A stretch of DNA of 64,000 bases from Daucus carota subsp. sativus (Eukaryota > Streptophyta > Magnoliopsida > Apiales > Apiaceae): NCBI RefSeq assembly GCF_001625215.2, contig NC_030385.2, forward strand, positions 33,815,598 to 33,879,597, read 5' to 3'. Below the pieces are notes generated by a model that saw only the letters and a list, made by a program, of their open reading frames with translations, made no database searches and was not told the DNA's origin. This document shows, in pieces, positions 32,855-45,100 of this stretch (position 1 is its first letter; each line of letters begins with the position of its first letter). The translations under genes were made by a program, and so were the position numbers.

Positions 32855-35308
32855 ATGGAAGAAGGTCGGGGTACGTTATCCTCTCAAGATTCTACTCAAA
32901 GTCCGGTCATGCCGCCGCCCCGAAGACCTCCACCCGTACCTGCTGCTGCACACCCCGGCGACGGCGAAGGTATGTTCGATTTTTTCATAATAATTCTATT
33001 TTGTTTTAATCTATTTTAGTTTTCAAATTTAAATTATACTTTAATTTGATTTCATTTTAATTATATATTAGTTTTTACATGATTTTGAATAAACTGTTAG
33101 TTTTTTGAAATTTATAAACTGTTATTTTTTGAAATTTATAAACTGTTATTTTTTGAAATTTATAAACTGTTGAAATTTATAAACTGTTAAAAATTTATAA
33201 AATGTAATAATCGTTAGTTTTATAATTTAATTTGATTAAGTTTATAATTAATGTGCGTTTTTTGTGATTTAGGTGCTAGCGGGAGCGGTGCTAGTGGCAG
33301 TGGCGCGGCTCGTAAAAAGAATTTAAAGTCACACGTATGGAATTATTTTTCGAGACACCCGACGGATGATCCAACACGAATTAATGTGCATTGTGAAATT
33401 TGTATACAACTTGGAAAAAATCCCGAACCTTTTAGCATGCAAAAAGGAGGTGGCACGGGTACTCTTAATCGCCACTTAGTGGAAAAGCATAATATTACGA
33501 AAGCAAGCCACGAAAGTGGAGAAGCACGCGGGGGATCGTCTTCACAACAAACACAAATCGGTAGTTTCATGTCTTCAAATCCCGGTGGAGGTATGCCGTT
33601 CCATTATAATAGAGAAAAAATGATTAATGATTTTGCTACTTATGTTACATTAGATGAGTTACCTTTTTCACATGGTGAAAGCCCTAACTTAGAACACATG
33701 ATGAGAAATTCAATAAATCCGGCTTTTAGGAAAATCCCAAGAAACACCCTTAAACGATACACCCAAAAACAATATTATCTTGCTAGGGGAGAATTAATTG
33801 AATTCTTTCGTACTTTTAATGGCATGGTCTCGCTTACTAGTGATTGTTGGACTTCTAGTCAAGGTGAGCCTTATATATGTGTTACCGTTCATTGGATAGA
33901 TTCTAATTATGTGATAGAAAAAAGAATTATTACTTTCGATGTAATGGACGAGTCGCACTCCGGATATAATATTAAACAAAGGATATTAGACACAATTAAC
34001 GAATTCAATTTGTTTAACAAGGTATTCACAATTTCTTTAGATAATGCTTCTGCTAATAAAAAATGCATAGATTATATTAGGTCCGAGATTCCTTTAGTTT
34101 TAGATGGTCAATTCTTACACGTTAGATGTTGTGCTCACATCATAAATTTGTCGGCTCAACAAGGTATCTCACAATTAACAAAATTATTAGACCCAATTAG
34201 GAAAATGGTTAAGTACTTACGTATTGCAAGTTTATTCCGAGCTAGATATAAGAAATTGTGTAAGGATAATGGTTTAAGAGCTGAAAAATGGGGTATCGAC
34301 ACACCTACACGGTGGAATTCAACGCATAAGTTATTAAATAAAGCGATTAAATATAAGGTTGTCATCACTGAATTATATAATTCGGACCCTAACAACCAAT
34401 ACGAGGATGGTTTAATTACCGAATTGGATTGGCGATTGGCTATTACTGTACGTGATATTCTTGATTGCTATGCACATGCTACTAAAGTTTTTTCATATGT
34501 TTATGAACCGAATGTGCATCAAGTTATTATTGAATGTGTTAGTATTGTTACCACTTTACGTGAATATGAAGAAGATCGACATTTTAGTAACATTATTTAT
34601 GATATGAAAGTGAAATGGATTGAATATTTTACAGATTTCCCATATATTTATGGTATTGCATGCCTACTTGATCCCGGTGTTAGACAAGAAGGTTTAGAAA
34701 ACATGTTAGAACATTATTATAAGGTGTTAGGAGTTTCATATGATCATGTTTTATATGTTACTAATTGTCTCAATTTATTGCATCGTCTTATAGACATGTA
34801 CCTTCCAAGTACTGAAACCGCTATACCACCAAAGACAAGTTCTTCAAATAGATTTAATAGTAAAATGTTAGGAATAATAACTAAAAAACAAAAGGTTAGA
34901 ATTTCTACTACGTCTGCTCCTGTAGCTTCGGCTTCTACTGCTATGCTTAGAGAATTTTTTTCTTATAACTATGAATTAGACGAAGATTTTGAAATATTAA
35001 CATGGTGGAGAAGTCATGAGATACAATTTCCAGTTTTAGCTAAAATTGCAAGGGACGTATTAGTAGTCCCTGCCTCTACAATTGCATCGGAGTCGGCTTT
35101 TAGTGCAGGTAGAAGAGTTTTGGATGAGAAAAGATCAAGTCTCGCGCCAGATGCGGTAAAGATTTGCGTTTGTAAAAAAGATTGGGACCAAGCTGCTAAA
35201 AGACAACAAGGACTTCAAGAAGATGACTCGGACGGTGAAGAAGATCCTTGGATGTTGATGGATACTTCGTCGTCCGAAGGCGGCAATTCGGCAAATGAAC
35301 AAGAATAA
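32855..35308 (+). CDS. hAT transposase (BED zinc finger, Ac-like)
   Basis: Exons 32855-32969 and 33273-35308 give 716 residues with no break. The N-terminus is Pro-rich, then a Gly/Ser/Ala linker. A BED zinc finger follows: W in SHVWNYF, HCEIC, and H-x4-H in NRHLVEKH. The RNase-H-like core has TSDCWTS and SLDNASAN as the acidic positions, and RCCAHIINL as the family C-x2-H motif. The C-terminal dimerisation domain shows WWRSHEIQFPVLAKIARDVL and ASTIASESAFSAGRRVL, with the catalytic Glu in SESAFS. The start is chosen in the upstream exon because it removes the GT-AG intron and joins G-E-G-A-S-G in frame. The protein cuts and moves hAT elements; lack of breaks suggests it could still be active or recently so. 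Confidence 0.88.
33098..33190. repeat. Short tandem repeat in transposase intron
   Basis: A 24-base unit GTTATTTTTTGAAATTTATAAACT recurs about three and a half times with shortened last copies. Confidence 0.85.
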
Positions 35309-35895
35309 ATAAAAAATTTCTTTCGTTATGTATTTCTTTATTTAGTTTGTATAAGCGGTTTGTTCCGTTGATTTTTTTAGAGAGGAGTCCTCTCACATTA
35401 TTTGTAAAACTTTTTTCCAATTTATAAAATTTCTAAGAGGTGCCGCCCTCTTTTTATCATTTATTTATTAATTAAATTAAACAATTACATTCCAAAATTA
35501 AAAACAGAAAAAACAGAACACTTGCACTGAAAAAACAAAAAAGAACACAAGGCAATGATCACCAATTCACCAATCATCGTTCACACACTGTCTGTACTAT
35601 AAAACAAAAATAAACACAATCATTGAGCAATGAGCACGGGTCCACTATGGCAGTACCAGTATGTGACTGTAGTCTGTCTAAACCGCCGCACCTGAACCGT
35701 GAACCGCAGACCGTGTAACCCGTATAACCCGCTTAACCGCATAACCTGCTCAACACGGTTCCGGTTCCAATCTCTTCAGCCCGGCCCGGCACGGACCGGA
35801 CCGCCAGCCTATCCGGGCCGGTCACGGTTCCACCGGTGGCGGTTCGAAAACCGGTTGAACCGGCCCGAACCGCACCGGCCCGCCCGAATGACACA

Positions 35896-36660
35896 TAGGA
35901 TGACACATAAGATTTTTAACTAACAGTTTTCAACTCTTGGAGATGCTCTTAGATAATTACGATCAGCAAATGAAACAGGAATTTGCAAATTACATTTGAA
36001 CTTTTGAAGACCGTTCGACAAAGAAAAATTATGAAGAAAGAGTATTGAACAATTTTTTGCACCGCCCCAGTAAGAACAATTATTTAAGAATAACTGCTAC
36101 TCCTGCAACAAAAACGGGGAGACACAATGAACGAGACACATGATTTTGCCTGATGGTAGGAATCTATTGCTCGGGAGTTGACACGTTGTGGTGGGGACTG
36201 GAGCGCAGCTTAAGTAATTCCATTTCATAAATTTATTATTTGTAGTCGGTGTTGATTAATGAAAAGGGAGGGAGTATTATTTTTATTACTATTAAAATCA
36301 TAAATTGAAGAATACGCTGTTCGCGCTTTTTTCGAGAATAGTGAGAAATGAGAATGCGCTTCTTTCGAGAATAGTGAGAATGAGGAGCTGTCGTAACGCA
36401 AAATTTCTTGCCTGGGGCTATATTTTCAGCCAAGCAGTTGGATCAATTGCTTTACATATTGCGTCAAAAACAAATAAAGTACCACTTATTCGTTAAGAAA
36501 AAATCGGCTAACTACCAGAGAGTTATCGATAAATATGATTTTATTATTTAACTTGAGAGCAATTCATATAATTTCAACAGAATATCGAAATAGAGAAACA
36601 ACCTCAAACTCTAATGAGTACATAGGAGTATAAGATAAGTGAAGAAACAAAGTTAAGAAG
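35896..36660. other. Intergenic with MITE remnants
   Basis: Includes a GGAGATGCTCTTA fragment at about 35938-35951, identical to the right end of the MITEs at 27.1-27.9 kb, and a GGGAGGGAGTA Stowaway-like end near 36270. A short direct repeat (TTCGAGAATAGTGAGAA) occurs at about 36331 and 36365. No gene. Confidence 0.4.
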
Positions 36661-36664
36661 CAAG

Positions 36665-37155
36665 CTAGTTTCTTCTAGTTTTATTCCTGAGAAGCATCTC
36701 CCTCAGCTCAGCCGCGTCAACCTCGTTACCTTTGCCTTCCGGCCTATAGTAACCAGTCACCGGATCTGGAATCCACGAGTTGCTCGCACTCGTCTCTTCT
36801 CCTCCTTTCTTCGACATCACCGACGCCACTCCACTCCTCGATGCATATCCCCTCCTACACATATATATAATCACAAATTTAATCTCAAACATTATAATTG
36901 CACTTAATCACATAAGAGTCTTTCTAGACACACACTTATTAAATTGGAGATAATAAAAATACTCCGTCCAATTTAAAAGTTGTTGTTAGTGTGTGACATG
37001 AACACAGGTCGGAAAATCCTGATCACATAATTACACTCTTCGTGTGTGCATGTCCCCAGAATAACGCGTATATATGTAATAGTAAATTCCTGTTACCTGG
37101 TAAGGAAAGAGATTTGTTGAGTGACAAAAGCAGAGATGAGCTTAGATGGAGCCAT
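36665..37155 (-). CDS. LEA5/SAG21-type late embryogenesis abundant protein
   Basis: Exons (minus order) 37155-37097 and 36854-36665 give 82 residues, close to the usual size of this small family. The join rebuilds an arginine pair before GYASRSG. Residues 1 to about 22 form a basic, Ser-rich, acid-free leader like a mitochondrial signal. The diagnostic block SWIPDPVTGYYRPEG is followed by EVDAAELREMLL near the C-terminus. Family members are induced by oxidative stress, drought and senescence and help roots and defence responses. The remaining introns and ends look normal. Confidence 0.9.
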
Positions 37156-37849
37156 TTCTTCTTCTTTTATTTATGTGTATATGGAAGTAAAGCAACTGCA
37201 GTAAAAGTGTATTTTCTCTGGGGAGAAAATAACTTGTGCAGCGGCGGAGAGGAAAGGAGCTTCTTCCTTTAACTTCCTAGGGTTTAGTGATTTAACAGAA
37301 GAGATTGCTGCCTTTTAAACAGAGAGGAGAGACTTCTGCGCACCTTCCAGCTGTCCGATTATATAATTTACAAATTCAAGGGGAACATGCCATGTTCCGT
37401 ATAATTGGTCGGCATCTTCAACAATACGATTATGTCTTTCAAAAATATATATCAAATCAATAATGGGCCCGTCGGGCAATCTCTCCATTTGAAAAATAAG
37501 TTTTCAATTTTTATGAAAAAATATATTGTTTTAATTATTTTTTAGATATCAAAGTTAAATAGATATGTGTCGTATTCGCTATTCGACGAAAAAAAAAAAA
37601 GAAAAAATTAGTTCACAAAAATAGAATTTTATGTATTTTTCTTCATAAATAAGGCTTGATTCTGAAATATAAAATTAGCCAAACAGTCTTGGTCTCAGTA
37701 TAATAAGAATAAGAAGTTACCTAGTCTCTGACAAGAAATATAATATAGAAATCAAAGTTTATTATTATTGCTTTCACCTTTATGTAATCAAATATAAATT
37801 TTAATTAATATTTAAAATATATTAAATTATAGAGTTGGGTTATTAGCAT
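37156..37849. other. Intergenic, LEA promoter side
   Basis: Contains the upstream region of the minus-strand LEA gene. No other gene seen. Runs of A and AT-rich tracts from 37480 on. Confidence 0.4.
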
Positions 37850-38144
37850 CAGCCTTGAGCAGTGAGCACCATGCATGTTTGCAATTATAGTATTGTGCAC
37901 CTCTCTTTAAACATTGAACATTATTCTTCTGCAGAGCTTATGTAGTTGCGGCATGAATATGGAGAACGGCGTTTATTGCTCTCAGAAACCATTTCAAACT
38001 CTTCTCCTACAGCCATGCACTCAGCTTTGTGAGCCTTTGCATCCTTGTTTCAACTTCATCCACTCAGTGGCTGCTCGCTGAGAATGATACAATGGTCAAT
38101 GGAGAACATATAATGATCAGAAGTAAGCTGGAAAAAATTGCCAT
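37850..38144 (-). pseudogene. RALF pseudogene
   Basis: The minus strand parallels the intact RALF gene at 39829-40164 base by base over most of its length: start codon at 38144, DLIKQGCKGS-like and ECMAVGEEFEM-like stretches, then the RALF core up to the equivalent of YNCK. Frameshifts break it before the S1P region, the RRIL site is degraded (AAACGCCGTTCTCC), and the conserved 3' end with the last two cysteines is lost. It is a dead tandem duplicate. Confidence 0.85.
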
Positions 38145-38391
38145 TATTTGTTGAAGAATCAGTTGTTGTTTATGTTTCTCTTCTCTAGCTTTGTAATTCA
38201 AAAGCTCTGCTGTTCAATATCTCCCAAGATATTGCCGAAGTCTGGAAGCCTAGTAGACTAATTATAATATTAGTTCGAACCAAAACGGAATATATGGTAC
38301 TAATGACATTGATCAGTCAGTTTAATTAGGACATCCTCTTCGTCTGCAGTGGTCTGCAGAAGTTGCGGGATGTAAAACTGAGATCAGCCCT

Positions 38392-38777
38392 AGAGCAAGT
38401 CCAATAGCGGCGTTAATATACATTTTGCTATTGCTATATTCTGAAATCAAAAAGTGACTTGTCATGTTAAATAGAACTTCTACACCAATGGGTAGATTTG
38501 GAATAGCACCAAACTATCTAGATATAGCTAAGTTTCACTCATCAAATCTTTAAAGGCATTACTTTATTTGTCAATATTACTTTCAATATTGATTTTCCCA
38601 CTTACATGCTTAAGTGACAATTATAGTAACATCCATACTTGGTTCTATATTTAACACTATATATAGCATTTTGCTATTTTACGTTCATGTTTAACAGCTC
38701 ATTGGAGCGAGATTTTTTGCTTGGATGCTATATTATAAATATAACACCACTTTTAGCACCACTATTGGACTTTCTCT
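38392..38777. mobile_element. MITE with GAGCAAGTCCAATAG ends
   Basis: The left end AGAGCAAGTCCAATAGCGG pairs with the right end CCACTATTGGACTTTCTCT in inverted sense. No coding capacity. Internal sequence is AT-rich. The terminal motif recalls the elements at 27149 and 54801. Confidence 0.7.
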
Positions 38778-39828
38778 TACGGATGTCTGCCTAAACCTGA
38801 TCCCAAATCTGTTGCGTGTAAAAGTTGGTCGTCAAGGGGCAATTATATGGTTTTATATCTTGATTTTGTAGAGCCGTTTCAAGTTAATAAAAAGAATTGT
38901 TATCTACTCACTTTGATAGCTCGTCAAATGGCTTGAATTGAAACATATATGGAACGCCAGGGCTCAGGGGTACACAACTATTAGGTTCCACAAAGAACTC
39001 TCAGAATCTCAGGGCAACAGCACCATTGCAGACTGTTTCACAAAAAAATATAGATGTTCCAGGATGATATTGATTACCAGTTCTTAATTTCAATTTCTTC
39101 TGATGACCACAAATAGCCTCACCAAATATTTCTAATTTTGAACAAAACCCAAAGGACAGAATCGGTTCATATCTCTCCTTTATCATTTATAAGTTGTACA
39201 ATATTGGCCAAGATTAAACAGTTAGACAAACTCACGGGAAGTGTGTTTTGCTTTTGTCACAGTTTGAAGCATAAAGTAATATTATTGTGAAAGTTTACTT
39301 CATTCTTCATCGAAATGTTAAGTATATGCTTGTCACTTGTCAGTTGAACACAAATGAAAATGAAATGTGTTTAACAACTTATTAAGATTTTGGATGAAAC
39401 TAAGATCGATTTTGGATTTGGATGAAACTAAGATCGAGAGGATGAGTGCTGTCTCGACGGGGATTGTTAACTCGTGGAATTATATAACAGATTGATTCTT
39501 GTCTGAAATAAAGTTACCTTAAATCCTATTGGAAACACAAGTTGAAATTCTAATTTTACGTATAAAATATAATGAATTCAAAATAATGAAGATAATTAGT
39601 ATGTCAAAGTTCAATAAATAGTAATTGATGAACTTTAGTGTCTAAAAAAAATTCTTATTAAAAGTTGTAAAGACAAACAATCTCATTTACAAATCAGCAA
39701 TTCAAGATATTAATAACTTTTCAAAAATAAACATGTCATGTTCAACAATACGGCAACATATTAATTATCATGATAATAATCATTTGATTCGCTAATCATA
39801 CATGCAAGACAAACAAAGAGGGGGAAAT
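38778..39828. pseudogene. Gene-free stretch with one possible zinc-finger fragment
   Basis: Mostly AT-rich. On the minus strand 39186-39001 a 61-codon frame contains CGHQKKLKLRTGNQYHPGTS followed by Phe-Phe-Cys, reminiscent of a GRF zinc finger (CG, then NPG-type turn, then F-x-C). After its stop the same frame continues with a protein-like run to about 38920. It is too short and broken to call a gene; the match is weak. Confidence 0.25.
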
Positions 39829-40164
39829 TCAACTCCTGCAACGTGTAATGGAGCTGCAGCCACGGTTATAGGGGTTAGCTTCAGCACCTTGTTTGCAGTT
39901 GTAGTATGAAGCACCTCTCTTTGAACAAGGAACATTGTTTTTCTGCAGAGCCGCGTAGCTTATGTAGTTGCTGGTGGCTAATATGCGTCTGTTGCTCTCA
40001 GAATCCATCTCGAACTCTTCTCCCACGCCCATGCACTCTGCTATGGACCCTTTGCACCCCTGTTTTATGTCCATCCAGTCGTAGCCACTCGCGGTGGATG
40101 ACACGGTTGTCGACACCAAAAGGGCACATAAGATGATCAGAAGAAAGCCAGAGGAATTTGCCAT
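39829..40164 (-). CDS. RALF: RALF peptide hormone precursor
   Basis: An intronless 111-residue precursor. Residues 1 to about 26 are a signal peptide. The pro-region holds WMDIKQGCKGSIAECMG. RRIL at 59-62 is the site cleaved by S1P-type subtilases. The mature peptide begins just after it and carries YISY at 67-70, the motif needed for receptor binding, and four cysteines at 80, 90, 103 and 109 (spacings 9, 12 and 5), ending TRCRS. All features match the RALF1/22/23/33 group, which raises apoplastic pH and signals through FERONIA-type receptor kinases to restrain cell expansion and modulate immunity. A decayed copy lies 1.7 kb away on the same strand, so the locus went through tandem duplication. 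Confidence 0.95.
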   Translation of the reverse strand: MANSSGFLLIILCALLVSTTVSSTASGYDWMDIKQGCKGSIAECMGVGEEFEMDSESNRRILATSNYISYAALQKNNVPCSKRGASYYNCKQGAEANPYNRGCSSITRCRS

Positions 40165-40850
40165 TTTTGAAGTTGTTTTTGGTTCTCTTCTCTAGCTTTG
40201 AAACTCAAATGCTCTGTTGTTTAATATTTGACGGGATAATTAGCTGTCTAGAGGCCTTTTAAACTAGTTGTAGTCGTGGATATATTTTGGTATTGGTTTT
40301 GGCATTAGGTAGAGTTATTACTTATTACCAAATTGCCACTCCAGTTTAACCTTAATTCATTTTATCAGATAAGAACGCCACTCGAAACAATGTACACGGA
40401 CAAAGATGTACTCTGTTATTTTAGGTGTACAGTATAATAAACGGAGTCGATGAATTATAATGATTTTTTGTTGGTAGGAACGAATATAATTTATGTTTTT
40501 ATGAGATTTTGCTCTTTTTTTTACGAAAGAATATTTCAGTCAAAAATGAGACCAAAATAATTCAGACCGAAATATATCGTGTTTTGTATGTAGGACTGAA
40601 TATGTGATAATTTGGTTCGCGAAATAAAATATAATACCGACACAGAAAAATTATTTACTGCTCTTCATAATTAGTACTATTAAATTATAAATTTGTTCTG
40701 GTTTGATTGTGATCGATAGGCTTTATTTATCATTCAGATTTACAGAAGACTTGTGAGAGTTGATTAAAAAGATTGACGAAAAACATTATGTAATAGTTTA
40801 TCAATAAATAAATAATATAAACAGGGAAGAATAAGCTGAGGAAATTATGT

Positions 40851-41095
40851 GGGTGTTTGGTGGGGCTTTTAAGCCTCGCTTCCGGACTTTTAAGTTGAAA
40901 GCACTTATTCGTACCGTTTGTGTAAAAAGTCGAGAAGCACTTAAAAAAAGTTACGATTCCTAGCTTTTGTTTCATGACTTCTACTTTTTTGCCAAACACT
41001 TTAATCACTTATAAGTCTTAACTAACTTCTAACTTCTACTTCACTTTTTTATTTTAAGCCAGAAGCACTTATTTTAAGCTCAGCCAAACGGCCCC
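40851..41095. mobile_element. MITE with GGGTGTTTGG / CCAAACGGCCCC ends
   Basis: The left end GGGTGTTTGGTGGGGCTTTT pairs loosely with the right end AAGCTCAGCCAAACGGCCCC. The interior includes repeated AAGCACTTA and TTTTAAG motifs. About 245 bases. Non-coding; superfamily uncertain. Confidence 0.6.
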
Positions 41096-42108
41096 TATAT
41101 AGTAGCTCCTCATGTACTAATCTGAAAACACATGATGACATAGCTTATATATAAATAAAAATGATTACAACACCTAACACAAAGACTCTGGAAAAAACAA
41201 ATACAAGTGTGTGAAGCGGCGCTATATTCAAAGAAAGTTCTTGGTATTATTATTGTAGTGGTGAATTTGTTTCAGGTCTCGTGCGTTTTGATTTCTGACT
41301 GCCATACAAAATTAGCTGCAATGACTCTTTCAAAACCTACTAAAGAGATGGATATATGAAGAAAATATAACAACTTTTTATCATTTCATTCGACGACTTG
41401 TTCAACTTCATTTCAATTGTATGCATCACGCGTTCCCTCTTACCAACCATCATTTCTATATCAATTAGTAATACATCATACAAGCCAAATCTCGCGTTTA
41501 AATAATTGAAAATGTGTAATCGATTTTAATATATACAAATTTGTGTAGTCAACTGTATAAAACAGCACCGTCGTCAAGTTGCTTATATAAAATGGTACCA
41601 AAGTTTGTTGGATTACTAATGTATAGTCAGGTTAGATAAAGCTAATCTAGTTATTTATAGTACAACATGATTAATCAATCAAGATTTTCCTTTTTCATAC
41701 GGGAAAGAATACCAAACCCAACTACTTAGTTCCAGAAGCCGATGTTTAGTCTAGAATCTAGTTTACAATCTCCTAGTATGGCCTGGGGTATCAAAATTCA
41801 GCACCAAACTAAAAAGATGGTTACAGATTGCTAGGTTGTCGGGTCTAATTTGTTCATGTGCTCTTCATTGCATTGTTTCCATAATTTTGAGTGTTTTCAA
41901 AAGTGTACAACATAGATGTATTATATACATGTTTAGATGAACATTGGTGAACTAAGAGTAGTGTGCTTTAAAGTATGAACTTGTGTTTATTCCTTCTCTT
42001 ACACAAAGTGATGGTAGACGGTAACTCTAAGACAGATGTGCGGAGAAAGGAGAGAATGAAACTGTCCCGGGTCACAATTATGTGAAGAAGTCCAAGGTCA
42101 CATTCACG
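41096..42108. other. Intergenic, 3' of LPA1
   Basis: AT-rich DNA downstream of the minus-strand LPA1 stop codon. I see no gene in it. Confidence 0.4.
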
Positions 42109-45100
42109 TCACCTTTCAAGTTTGCTTAGCAATGCATCCATTGGTGGCAATTCTTCTACAATTTGTTGCCAGTCAGGCATACCCTGAAAAATTAAAGAAC
42201 CAATGAACAAAATTAGTCTGTATATTACTGATGTTGAAAATCTTAAAAAGATCTATGCTACATCAACTCTTATGACTTGGATTTTTTTTCTTGAGAAAAT
42301 CCTCTATGCCAGGAAAATATGAGGTTTTACAATGTGAACTTAATCCCGGTAAATATGCCAGGAAAAGTACTACAGAAACTGTTTGCTCAACTCGAAAGTG
42401 CGTTAAGGTTAAAAGGTTCAAATTACGTATTATGCCTGTTTGGAACTCTGTCTAACCCCGTAGTTATATATGTTATAAAGATCACAATAGAGAACTTCTC
42501 TATTAGTGTGGCTTGAAAATCCATAATTTTTCATTTTTTTAATGATCTAACCATACGGATGTAAATATCATACGGGAATAAGCGAATATACAAATTTTCA
42601 CCAAATATAATGACTTGCAACAAAATTAATTTATAATATAAATACAACAATTTATCTATTCACCCAAATAATAAAAGAAACTAATATCATCATACGAATG
42701 TACTACATTATGTTAATGAAATAAAAATTCATATACATTATAATATTGGCAAAATATTAACATCTGTATGGTTGTATTATTAATATGTAAAATAAAGTAA
42801 TAAAGACAAATATATAGAAAAGATTTCTTTCCTGAACTACAGAAACTCTTTTCCCATTATTATATTCACGCATGTATGTGTATCGTATTGAAGTTGTATG
42901 TTTGAATGTATTAATCATACCTAGATAATTTTCCACAATGCCATTCTTTTCCAATTTAAATATTACTTGAATTTATGTTGATCAACAAACAGCTGGGAAA
43001 GACGACGAAAGAGGAGAAACATGTAGCCGAAGCATTTATACATGAAGCACTTACTCTTCCAGATCGTCGGACTCGGCCATCTAAACGCAGTAAAATGTAC
43101 ACATCCTCACCAGGAGTAACTCCTTCAGACATTTGTTGCTCTCTTATCCACCTGATTATTTTCCAAACATTTATAATTTTGATTCACTAAGATTAACTTG
43201 AAAGTTGGAAAAAATATATTTAGAAGCTAGTCAAGTTCAAAATCCTTTTGCTGATAAAACAAAGTAAGACTGACCTTTCCCACTCAGAGGGAGATACCAC
43301 CTCAGCCTTAAAACGAATTTCAGCTTTTAATTTTGATTTGGTTGTAATTGACTGAGCTCGCTTCTCAAAATCTTCCTACCATTATGTCAATAAACGATGT
43401 CCAGTGTCAGAGGTTGTCCAAAAATTTGAACATTTTTTTTAAGGTGTCACTTTTACAATGTAATCTTCTATAAAAGTGTTATGCTGTCAGCAGCATACAC
43501 TTGTAAAAGCATGTGTCCTTTTGTATTTAGGAATACTCTTTTTCGACCTTACAATGGTTTAGGACTGTTACCGTTAAAATGAGAGTTCTATTGTCTTACC
43601 CCAATAGAAGGAAGAGAGGCAGGTGCTTTCTTGGTACCAAAGCCTTTCTTTTCCAATATCGGTTCTCTATTTTCACCCCATATCACAGGAACCAGAAGCA
43701 CGCCTCGTCTCAGGAGCTCAGTTCTGTATCTTTCAGCCTTCTGGATTGCAGATGAGACAGTTTCTTTCTTTCCCGCCAATATAACCTATATATATATATA
43801 TTATTTAGACCATAAAAAGTTGAGAACACGAGTTGGAGCAAAATTGTACACTGTAGCTTTAAGATTGAAAACAAAATTACACAGAATAGCAGGCTGCATA
43901 TAGTAAATAGTTGCTAACAAAAAATTCCAGTTCGTATTGTTATCATTCGCCAACTTATATGAATAAATAATTTCTTGCTCAATGTTAACTTCCTCAAACA
44001 GAGGACATGTCTTTGCACAATGACTGTACAAGTGAGACTAGAATTGGTTAGGGTCAAACCCTATATGTTCTTTTACCTATATGGATGGATATCTGGCAGG
44101 CTGAGCCTTGAAGATAGATTTCAGAATTTTGGGGTTTGGGTATCCAGTGTCCCCTATTGGTGTTGGGTGCTAGTTAAAACAATTGAGTGAAAGTATTTGG
44201 GTAGAGAAGACTAAATTAAGTAAAATCTGCAGCGGCGCTTAAACTTTTAAAATACTATGAGACCTCATAGAAGTGTGGGTCTATAGGTATAGAAAGCCCC
44301 ACTGTCAAAGTGGACAGGTTGTGGCTGGTGAGAAATACAAGACAAGAAGCCGTCCAGAGAGAAATCAGTAAGAATGAATAATAAGAAGTCTTATACCGTG
44401 TACAAATCTATTGACCTATAGCGTTGTAAACATTCGACTGTAGGCTTTGTTGGAACAGAACGGAGATTGAAGTCAATTCTATTAACGATTCTAGGCTTAT
44501 ACGTATAATGAGTCTCAGTACCACACTGGCATGATCCAGCAGTAGTCTGTAGCTGGTGATGAAAACAAGACAGGGAGCCAACTCACAAGGGGAAGGGCGG
44601 TTTAAGTGACACATTTAAGTGTAATGATTGGCCACTTTGATATAAAACCCGCATGGAAAATGAGGAAAAAAACAGTCATGAGCATAACGAGTGCACATAA
44701 AGGCATGGACTTACGTAATATCACCCCTAGTAGACCATCGAACTAACTTCTCTCAGAAGTTCCTCAGAAAAAAAATAATATGGAAAGTCCTAGGGATTTG
44801 CTGATTCTAATGAAAAGATTTCATGAATGTTAAGCTCAAATCTGTTGTTCACCTTAATACAGTTCTTACTACAATCAAGAGCCAATTCTATAACTAAGTG
44901 TGTGTCAATAGACAATAGTTAGCATTATATAGCAGCTTAAAATTATTGGTTGATGATTGGGAGATGCACATATTTCCAAACAATTGAGGAATATGGAATT
45001 TCAGTATATAAGACCGCAAGCAACTCAAATATTCATAGATTAGTGTTGGTACTAACAGGTCTGGTAGTGTCTCGTAACTGAACGAGTTCGACAACTCGAC

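Larger units (their letters stand above)
32096..35895 (+). mobile_element. hAT transposon with complete transposase gene
   Basis: The left end starts TAGAGCCGGCCAAACGGGCG and is followed by about 350 GC-rich bases with many ACCGTT, AACCCGCC and GAACCG motifs. The right end (about 35684-35890) is again GC-rich with the same motifs in inverted sense and closes near GGCCCGCCCGAATGACAC. Dense subterminal repeats are where hAT transposases bind. The two extreme ends are only partly complementary and I could not find an 8-bp target duplication, so the right terminus may have decayed. Confidence 0.75.

Noticed and set aside
33251-33272. Transposase start at the Met of MCVFCDL
   Set aside because: That Met is inside the intron; joining the upstream exon keeps the frame and gives a proper N-terminus.
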